A DNA stretch of 9,495 bases from an uncultured Pseudanabaenaceae cyanobacterium. GTDB taxonomy: Bacteria; Cyanobacteriota; Cyanobacteriia; PCC-9006; JAAUQQ01. The DNA lies in the NCBI GenBank assembly GCA_938015405.1, contig CALLPZ010000534.1, positions 1 to 9,495 on the forward strand, written 5' to 3'. The position numbers and the translations under genes were made by a program. How positions within the stretch are numbered: the stretch's first letter is position 1; each line of letters starts with the position of its first letter. Below are positions 4,138 through 9,495 of the stretch, piece after piece. The notes below the pieces were generated by a model. The model saw only the letters and a program-made list of their open reading frames with translations. It was not told the DNA's origin and did no database searches.

Positions 4138-5775
4138 ATGAGCGACAAGGCAGCAACGTTTCACGCGGGTCCGAACAATCCTTCTGATTCAGAAGGCCAA
4201 AGCTCCGACTCCCCCTTATCAGAAACTGTTACTGATGAAGTTGCTCAGTCCGATAGCTCTACTCTCCCCATTCCTGAGCCGAGCTCTGAACAAAGGGTTT
4301 ACGGCCCTGTCCCTAAGCCCGTGAAACAGCCCCTTATTTTTGACCGGGTTTATCATCCTGAAGCCAAGGCCGACACTGGATCGAAGTTCGCCTCCCCATC
4401 CTTTAGTATTTCTGCCCCGCGCAGCACTTCTAGCCCAGTGAATACTATGTCGTCCGACCCCAGAGGAGAGCAGCCATCAGCCCCCCAGCAGGGCGAAGCG
4501 CTCCAAAGCAGTCCGGTTCAAGCCTCCTCTACGGACAGCGAACCGACCACCATTGCAGTGGAATCCCAATGCGATGCTCCCAGCTTGAATGACCTCAGCG
4601 AAGTCGACATCTCAGAGGCTAGCCGAGATGAGCTCATGGTCTACCACAGTGAGCTGATGGGCTGGATTCGCGAGCTGGAGCGGGCCCTTCAGGACTGTCA
4701 AGCTGATTTCAAATCTCACCTCCATCAGTACGCAATCCAAGAACAGTTTCTAGAGCAACGCACCCAAGAGATCGGTACGCTCCAGGAACTCAACGCCACC
4801 CTCAATAAAGAAGTAGATACCCAGCAAAAAGCTCACCAGCGCCAAACCATTCTGGTGGAGACCCTGCAAGCCCAGCTCGATAGCAGCCAGGAACGCGTCG
4901 CTCAGATGGAGCGGGACTTTAGTCAAGTTCAGCGTCGCTGCTCCGACCAGGCCCAGCAGCTCCTTCAGGCTGAAGGGCTCTGCCGCGATCTGAAGAGTCG
5001 TCTCAGCCGCCAGCAGCGCCACACAATGCAGTTCAAATCTGCACTGGAAAAAAGCCTAGCTGTCTCTGTCAATGACAGTGATTATGATTTGGGCGATGTG
5101 GATATGGATTCCATGGACAGCTCCGGTGAGCTGTTCCCCCGTTCTAAGCCGGTTCAACCTTGGTCAAACCCATTGGATGAAGCAGCATTAAACCAAGCCT
5201 TGTCTGGATTGGACCCCGCTGCTTCTATCGGCCCTGCTCCATCAACGCCTCCCGCAGTAGCCAAAGGAAATCAGCTTCAGCTAGCCTTTGAATCCCCTGA
5301 AGATGTTGAATTTAGGGCCACCCAAGCCAAGGCAACCTCCAAGGCTCAGATGGGCTATGGAAATGCAGCGATGGGCCTCGCAGCATCCCAGCAGCGTTTG
5401 GGAGCTGAAGATCCCGTTGAGCCAGTATTCGACCCAGAGCAAGCCGAGGACCTGGAAGCAAGTCTGAAAGAGGAAAGCGAGTCCATCCTCAAAGGCGCGA
5501 TACTGACTCCCAAGGCTGTGACTCAAGTGGATGTCGTCACCCACAACGCCATGCCTTTGGGAACCCATGGTGTGGCCTTTGTCCCCCCCATCAAGCCCGT
5601 CCTCCCCGAGGATGCCAAAGCCGATCTGTCGTTGGATTCCGTTCTGGCTGGCCAGAAGGAATTGGCTTCCACACCGGTCAGCCATAATGCTCAAGCCTCC
5701 CAGGCTGCAGGCACCGTCAAGAAACGTGCAACCTCCCTAGCGGGTATTGATTTACCTAGCTTTCCCAAGCCGTAG
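4138..5775 (+). CDS. Coiled-coil protein of unknown function, 545 aa
   Basis: I do not recognise a named family with certainty; the layout resembles conserved cyanobacterial hypothetical proteins. Residues 1-150 are rich in Ser, Pro, Glu and Asp and look disordered. Residues about 160-308 form a long predicted coiled coil (ELMGWIRELERAL ... TLQAQLDSSQERVAQMERD), ending in a basic segment, LSRQQRHTMQFKSALEKSL (289-307). A second low-complexity stretch follows, with acidic DSDYDLGDVDMDSMDSS (313-329), then a short C-terminal motif, SLAGIDLPSFPKP, resembling a terminal peptide that may be an interaction tag. There is no signal peptide, membrane helix or enzyme motif, so a cytoplasmic scaffold role is a guess. 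GGTGA lies 6 bases before the ATG at 4138. A possible leader peptide lies just upstream. Base composition is ordinary for the region, though it lacks HIP1 sites. Confidence 0.8.
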   Translation: MSDKAATFHAGPNNPSDSEGQSSDSPLSETVTDEVAQSDSSTLPIPEPSSEQRVYGPVPKPVKQPLIFDRVYHPEAKADTGSKFASPSFSISAPRSTSSPVNTMSSDPRGEQPSAPQQGEALQSSPVQASSTDSEPTTIAVESQCDAPSLNDLSEVDISEASRDELMVYHSELMGWIRELERALQDCQADFKSHLHQYAIQEQFLEQRTQEIGTLQELNATLNKEVDTQQKAHQRQTILVETLQAQLDSSQERVAQMERDFSQVQRRCSDQAQQLLQAEGLCRDLKSRLSRQQRHTMQFKSALEKSLAVSVNDSDYDLGDVDMDSMDSSGELFPRSKPVQPWSNPLDEAALNQALSGLDPAASIGPAPSTPPAVAKGNQLQLAFESPEDVEFRATQAKATSKAQMGYGNAAMGLAASQQRLGAEDPVEPVFDPEQAEDLEASLKEESESILKGAILTPKAVTQVDVVTHNAMPLGTHGVAFVPPIKPVLPEDAKADLSLDSVLAGQKELASTPVSHNAQASQAAGTVKKRATSLAGIDLPSFPKP

Positions 5776-5847
5776 GCCAGGTACTGGCATCGTCATAAGA
5801 CCCTCTGCGGGAGCTTCTCAGGACAGGTTCCCCTTATGGTCTGCTAC

Positions 5848-5877
5848 CAAGGCTCTGCTAAGATTCGCGGAGCCTTG
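5848..5877 (+). repeat. 11-bp stem hairpin between the coiled-coil and carboxypeptidase genes
   Basis: CAAGGCTCTGC (5848-5858) pairs with GCGGAGCCTTG (5867-5877) around an 8-base loop, with one G-U pair that exists only in the plus-strand RNA. No run of T follows (TACCGTTTAAAG). It may be a weak terminator for the upstream gene or a structured leader for the downstream one. Confidence 0.45.
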
Positions 5878-5954
5878 TACCGTTTAAAGCAGTGTTCGGA
5901 TTCCTGCGATCGCATCCCGTCCTGCTGCTGCTCTACCCGCTGTTCCCTGTTCCC

Positions 5955-7427
5955 ATGGCAAACCAACCCCCAAGGCCCCCCCAGGGCCGTCCACCTCGCC
6001 CTGCTGGTCCGCCGCGCTCCAATGGCAGACCTGGTGGTAACCCCAATCCAGTGCAGCGATCGCAACGGAACTTGCCCACCTCCCAGCCTCGCCGGCATGA
6101 CTCTCGCCCCAGCGGCAAGTTGTTTTACCTGATTGGGGCGATCGTGCTGGGTGTCTTTGGCCTCAAGCTAGGACTTCAGCGAATCCCCTCCAGCGAAGCC
6201 CCCAGCGGCTCCCTACTGCCGCCCTTTATCGCCCCCAAAGAACCTGAGCCTCCGCCGTTCCAGCCCATTGCGGTCAATGAGACCAACCTGGATCCCGAAG
6301 TGCAGGCTGTGGTAGACGCTTACGTCAATCGCCTGGGCAGTATTGGCTTTGACCAGGCTAAGCAGGGCGTTTGGGTGCAGCGAGGCGATCGCCTCTTGGC
6401 CCAGCATGAGGGCAAAACTCGCCTCCCCGCAGCCTCGCTTACCAAGCTCGCCACAACCCTGCTCGCGGTGGACCGTTGGGAGCCTGACTACAAGTTCATT
6501 ACCCGTATCGGCGTCAATGGCCCCATTGAGGGAGGGGTTGTCAAAGGCGATCTGTTTGTTGTGGGAGGAGGAGATCCGCTGTTTGTCTGGGAGTCTGCCA
6601 TTGCCATTGGCAACAGCCTCAATCAGCTGGGCATTTCCAGGGTGGAAGGCAATTTAATTGTCGGAGGCGTGTTCGTGATGAATTTTGAACGCGATCGCCC
6701 CTACGCTGGCAACCTTTTCCGCGAAGGTCTGGACTCCGCAAACTGGCCCTGGCAGGCTGCTGAACAGTTCAAAACCTTTCCCGCGGGAAGCCCCCAACCC
6801 CAAGTCACCATTACCGGGCAAACCCTCGTCGTCGAATCAATTGATCCGGCCAGCGTCGAAATTCTTGCCGAACACCATTCCTTGCCCATGCAGGAACTGT
6901 TGAAGCGCATGAACATGTACAGCAACAACATCATGGCGGAGCTGCTAGCCGATCTCCTGGGCGGAGCCCCAGCCCTGGAGTCGCAAACCGTTGCCCTCAC
7001 GCAAGTTGAACCGGAGGAAGTGCAATTCATCAATGGCTCTGGCCTCGGTCGGGAAAACCAAACCTCTCCTCGCACCTCCTGCCGCATGCTGGATGTGATT
7101 GGCCAAAAGCTAGAGCCCCACAACCTAGGCCTCAAGGATGTCTTGCCCATCGTCCCCAATGACAAAGGCACCCTGGAGGATCGCCGACTCCCGACTGGTC
7201 TGATTGGCAAGACAGGTACCCTCTCCGATGTGAGCAACCTGGCCGGCATGTTGCCCCTCGCAGGCCAGCCGGTGATGTATCTCGATCAGCCCGAGGCCGT
7301 TTGCTTTGCAGTGCAAAACCGTGGGACAGACCTGAACTACTTCTACGACCAGCAGGAAGTGGTCATTGGCGACCTCAAGGCCGTCACCGAGGCTCCCCAA
7401 CCCGAAAGCATCTCCCAAACGCCATGA
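5955..7427 (+). CDS. Membrane-anchored D-alanyl-D-alanine carboxypeptidase, family S13, 490 aa
   Basis: This is a penicillin-binding peptidase that trims the terminal D-Ala of peptidoglycan stem peptides. All three active-site motifs are present: SLTK (161-164, AASLTKLATT), SNN (323-325, MNMYSNNIMAE) and KTG (419-421, IGKTGTLSD). GGGDPLFVWE and FINGSGLGREN are typical of cyanobacterial S13 proteins. The N-terminus is a basic Pro-rich tail (about 1-54), then one membrane helix (LFYLIGAIVLGVFGLKLGL, about 55-74), placing the domain in the periplasm. The SxxK-SxN spacing is about 162 residues, against roughly 244 in E. coli PBP4, so the domain II/III insert is reduced. I chose ATG at 5955 because the anchor then fits a type II topology. 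A GTG at 5892 would add 21 residues resembling a second hydrophobic leader, but neither start has a clear ribosome binding site. The next gene begins 13 bases after the stop, suggesting one transcript. Confidence 0.9.
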   Translation: MANQPPRPPQGRPPRPAGPPRSNGRPGGNPNPVQRSQRNLPTSQPRRHDSRPSGKLFYLIGAIVLGVFGLKLGLQRIPSSEAPSGSLLPPFIAPKEPEPPPFQPIAVNETNLDPEVQAVVDAYVNRLGSIGFDQAKQGVWVQRGDRLLAQHEGKTRLPAASLTKLATTLLAVDRWEPDYKFITRIGVNGPIEGGVVKGDLFVVGGGDPLFVWESAIAIGNSLNQLGISRVEGNLIVGGVFVMNFERDRPYAGNLFREGLDSANWPWQAAEQFKTFPAGSPQPQVTITGQTLVVESIDPASVEILAEHHSLPMQELLKRMNMYSNNIMAELLADLLGGAPALESQTVALTQVEPEEVQFINGSGLGRENQTSPRTSCRMLDVIGQKLEPHNLGLKDVLPIVPNDKGTLEDRRLPTGLIGKTGTLSDVSNLAGMLPLAGQPVMYLDQPEAVCFAVQNRGTDLNYFYDQQEVVIGDLKAVTEAPQPESISQTP

Positions 7428-7440
7428 TGAGCCAGGTCGG

Positions 7441-8352
7441 ATGACTGCATCGCCATACCTGCTTATTTTTGTCGATGGTCTGGGATTGGGCCAGGCCCAA
7501 GCCGAAAATCCCCTGGCGGATGCCCAAACCATGCCCTATTTGACAGGGCTATTAGGGGCTCCCCTCTTGGAAGGACTCAGCGTCACCAGTCAGTACCTAG
7601 ACAATCAGCTCCTGTTTCGCCCCATTGATGCCCGCCTGGGGGTGTCCGGCTTGCCCCAAAGTGCGACAGGACAAACCACCCTCTACACGGGCCACAATGC
7701 TGCCCAATTTCGCGGGCGTCACCAATCCGCCTTTGCCAATGGCAGTCTACGTCAGCTGATTGAGCCCTACGGAATCTTTCGCCAGGTGATTGACCTGGGC
7801 CTACAAGCCACCCAGGCCAATGCCTATCTGCCGGGCTACTTTAAAGCGATCTCCCAACGCCGCCGCCGCTACGCGGTGGGAGCCTTGCTCAACCTCACTG
7901 CCCCCGTGCCTTTCCGCACCCTGACGGACTATCAACAGGGAGATGCCGTTTACTGGGACGTGACTGGCGAGATCGTGGAACGTTATTGCGATGTACCCGC
8001 CATCTCTGAAGCTGCGGCAGGGCAGCGGCTGCTCCAGCTTGCTGCCTCCCATCACTTCACCCTGTTCGAAACCTTTATGCCGGACTACGCGGGGCATCAC
8101 CAAAACCGAGGAGAGGCGATCGCTGCCCTTCAACGCATTGATTCCCTGCTGGAAACCTTGATCACTCAGAAACCGCGATCCCTAACCCTGATCCTCACCA
8201 GTGACCACGGCAACGTGGAGGATTTATCCACTTCTCACCACACCTTCAATGCAGTTCCTCTCTTAGCAGTTGGACCTGCGGCCCAGCAATTTGGTGGGGT
8301 CAAAGACCTTACCGGCATAACACCCGCGATCCTCAGCGGCCTTAAAGGATAA
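7441..8352 (+). CDS. Alkaline-phosphatase-superfamily metalloenzyme (phosphoglycerate-mutase-like core), 303 aa
   Basis: The protein carries the two-metal site of the alkaline phosphatase/cofactor-independent phosphoglycerate mutase superfamily. Asp12 lies in LLIFVDGLGLG. The nucleophile region is QSATGQTTLYTGHN (73-86; Thr76 or Ser74 is the candidate). Asp215 and His219 lie in MPDYAGHHQN, Asp255 and His256 in SDHGNVED, and the last ligand is His266 or His267 in TSHHTFNAVP. At 303 residues it is far shorter than cofactor-independent mutase (about 510) and lacks room for that enzyme's inserted transferase domain, so a glycolytic mutase is unlikely. A phosphohydrolase or phosphotransferase of unknown substrate is inferred. 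There is no signal peptide or membrane helix. An in-frame ATG at 7366 inside the carboxypeptidase gene would add 25 implausible Pro/Arg-rich residues; ATG at 7441, with CAGG a few bases before, is preferred. It is co-transcribed with the carboxypeptidase. Confidence 0.85.
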   Translation: MTASPYLLIFVDGLGLGQAQAENPLADAQTMPYLTGLLGAPLLEGLSVTSQYLDNQLLFRPIDARLGVSGLPQSATGQTTLYTGHNAAQFRGRHQSAFANGSLRQLIEPYGIFRQVIDLGLQATQANAYLPGYFKAISQRRRRYAVGALLNLTAPVPFRTLTDYQQGDAVYWDVTGEIVERYCDVPAISEAAAGQRLLQLAASHHFTLFETFMPDYAGHHQNRGEAIAALQRIDSLLETLITQKPRSLTLILTSDHGNVEDLSTSHHTFNAVPLLAVGPAAQQFGGVKDLTGITPAILSGLKG

Positions 8353-8449
8353 TTTGATACAGTCTAGTCGCCAATCGCTACGGCTTTTAGGTCAGCAATT
8401 GCAATGATGCCCTTGCCGACAAACCACCCGGAAACCTGCTGGGAGCGAT

Positions 8450-8475
8450 AGGATTAAGCCCAGTGAGAGGATTAA
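8450..8475. repeat. Direct repeat AGGATTAA, two copies 18 bp apart
   Basis: AGGATTAA occurs at 8450-8457 and 8468-8475 in the 208-base spacer before the DUF3352 gene. It might be a regulator site, but eight-base repeats can arise by chance. No convincing promoter or terminator was found elsewhere in this spacer. Confidence 0.2.
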
Positions 8476-8560
8476 ACTCCATCCCGCCTAGAGATGCTCC
8501 TGCCCAGGGAGATCGCTGCGACTCGACCGGTTTGACCGACGTTTAATCAACGCCGCTAGC

Positions 8561-9495
8561 ATGACGACCCTTGATCCTCAGTTCGACCCCCCATCCGATG
8601 CAACTCCTGCGGCAGAAAAACTGGCGACAGATTCCCTCGCCACAGCGCAACTGGCGGTAGAACCGGATATGGCCGCAGCATCCAGTGAAGCAGTCGGAGC
8701 AACACCGCAGGACGCCTCCTCTGCAATGGCATCCTCGGCTGAGGCCACTATCGCCGTGGATGCTTCACTGATGGAGGTCCAGCCCATGGCGATCGCCGAG
8801 CCCACGGCAAATAGCGAAGCGGAAGCGAATGCTGAGGCAGACGCCAACAATGGGGCAGATGCTAACAACATCGCTGTCCCAGAAGCCTCCGCTGACCATC
8901 ATCCAGCTTCTGTTCAAGCATTCGACGTCCAAGATGGCGAAATAAACCGAAGCAGCGCAGTCAATAGCCAGTTCATTGCCCAGACTGAACCCACAGCATC
9001 CATTCCCCCCACAGCATCTCTAGTGATCAGCGACAAGAACAGCGAAGACCTCGAAACCCCAGGAACAGAGGCAACCTCCGAAGCCAACCTAGAGGAAGCT
9101 CCTGGGGAAGAGACAGCTGTCGCAGTCTTAGAAGCGCCCTCCCAAGGGGATGGGACCTCGGACCCAGCCAAGCCCGGCCTAGGTAAACGCCTTCAGCAAG
9201 CTGTCCGGGGCAAGACCCAAGCATCCCTGGGCCGCCTCAAACAGCGGCGAACCCAGATCTTTCTCCTGGGAGCTGCTGCAACCTTCGCCCTCGGCGGTGC
9301 CACCAGCTATCTGCTCCGCCGCCCAACCACAGGTCCTTCCAGCCTGGAATCGGCGATGGCCCTGGTGCCCAATAACGCCGTGGCAAGCCTCAGCCTCAAT
9401 GCCAAAACAGAACCCTGGGCGCAACTCCGTCAACTCGGCACACCGAGTCTGCAAATCGGCCTGGGAGAGTGGTTGGCTGTGGGTCGCGATCGCAT
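8561..9495 (+). CDS. DUF3352 family membrane-anchored protein, 5' part (311 codons, open at right edge)
   Basis: From ATG at 8561 the frame stays open to the window end. Residues 1 to about 205 are an extreme Ala/Glu/Ser/Thr-rich, acidic and probably disordered tail, with short runs such as SEAEANAEADANNGADANN. A basic linker (KRLQQAVRGK...RLKQRR, about 208-230) leads into a single membrane helix (about 232-253, IFLLGAAATFALGGATSYLL). The next segment, ALVPNNAVASLSLNAKTEPW followed by QLRQLGTPSLQ, matches the start of the DUF3352 domain common in cyanobacteria. The domain would be periplasmic or lumenal, with the acidic tail in the cytoplasm. Its function is unknown. The long tail is unusual; DUF3352 proteins I know of usually begin close to the membrane anchor. 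No clear Shine-Dalgarno precedes the ATG, so the start is less certain than the frame. Confidence 0.75.
   Translation, partial: MTTLDPQFDPPSDATPAAEKLATDSLATAQLAVEPDMAAASSEAVGATPQDASSAMASSAEATIAVDASLMEVQPMAIAEPTANSEAEANAEADANNGADANNIAVPEASADHHPASVQAFDVQDGEINRSSAVNSQFIAQTEPTASIPPTASLVISDKNSEDLETPGTEATSEANLEEAPGEETAVAVLEAPSQGDGTSDPAKPGLGKRLQQAVRGKTQASLGRLKQRRTQIFLLGAAATFALGGATSYLLRRPTTGPSSLESAMALVPNNAVASLSLNAKTEPWAQLRQLGTPSLQIGLGEWLAVGRDR

Larger units (their letters stand above)
2497..9493. repeat. HIP1 palindromes GCGATCGC, ten copies
   Basis: Copies start at 2497, 3003, 3328, 5906, 6056, 6385, 6691, 8116, 8789 and 9486. HIP1 is over-represented in most cyanobacterial genomes. None occurs in 1-2496 or in 3336-5905, so the coiled-coil gene and the whole left quarter lack it. 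Confidence 0.9.

Noticed and set aside
3928..4164. Minus-strand 78-codon ORF overlapping the start of the coiled-coil gene
   Set aside because: It has no recognisable motif and overlaps the short ORF and the 4138 start on the other strand. Its Cys-rich opening is a chance reading.
4750..5022. Minus-strand 90-codon hydrophobic ORF that resembles a small membrane protein
   Set aside because: It is exactly antisense to the heptad-rich coiled coil. Glu/Gln-rich codons read backwards give Leu/Phe-rich products, so the hydrophobicity is an artefact.
5892..5954. GTG start giving the carboxypeptidase a 21-residue hydrophobic leader
   Set aside because: The leader would precede a basic Pro-rich stretch and then a second membrane helix, and the stretch contains a HIP1 palindrome that explains part of the sequence. 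It is kept only as an alternative start.
8578..9171. Minus-strand Ala/Ser-rich ORFs opposite the DUF3352 gene
   Set aside because: They mirror the low-complexity Ala/Glu tail on the plus strand; no domain or start signal supports them.
1..9495. CRISPR array, insertion sequence or prophage
   Set aside because: No regularly spaced repeats, transposase-like ORF, terminal inverted repeats or phage structural genes are visible. The left-edge island shows no integrase within the window.

Overview
The window looks like chromosomal DNA of a cyanobacterium. The palindrome GCGATCGC (HIP1), a cyanobacterial hallmark, occurs ten times. The gene content is also typical: a ycf49-like gene next to a DUF3593 gene, a CsaB-type pyruvyl transferase, a cyanobacterial S13-family D-Ala-D-Ala carboxypeptidase and a DUF3352 protein. 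The genus cannot be named from the sequence.

Layout. (1) Positions 1-545 form an AT-rich island read on the minus strand. It holds an EACC1-like gene (effector-associated constant component 1) followed, four bases past its stop, by the first 26 codons of a caspase-like peptidase gene that runs off the left edge. This is the most interesting locus here: a probable EACC1-caspase biological-conflict module, preceded by its own putative promoter and a perfect inverted repeat. (2) Positions 557-2187, minus strand, read ycf49-like, then DUF3593, then an alpha/beta hydrolase resembling chlorophyll dephytylase or pheophytinase-type enzymes. This is a plausible three-gene transcription unit. (3) csaB (2343-3377, plus) is divergent from ycf49. 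(4) A 760-base stretch, 3378-4137, has no long gene. It contains a putative minus-strand promoter followed by a fold-prone sequence (candidate small RNA), a direct-repeat pair, a GC palindrome and a 28-codon upstream ORF with a good ribosome binding site. (5) On the plus strand follow a coiled-coil protein of unknown function (4138-5775), the carboxypeptidase (5955-7427), a small alkaline-phosphatase-superfamily metalloenzyme 13 bases after it (7441-8352), and the start of a membrane-anchored DUF3352 protein (8561 to the right edge).

How they fit together. csaB, the carboxypeptidase and probably the DUF3352 protein point to the cell envelope: pyruvylated wall polysaccharide that anchors SLH-domain outer-membrane proteins, and peptidoglycan trimming. 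The minus-strand trio suggests thylakoid or chlorophyll-related housekeeping (inference). The left-edge module differs in base composition and has no link to its neighbours, so it is probably acquired defence or conflict DNA. All family calls come from recognising motifs by eye; no database search was run.
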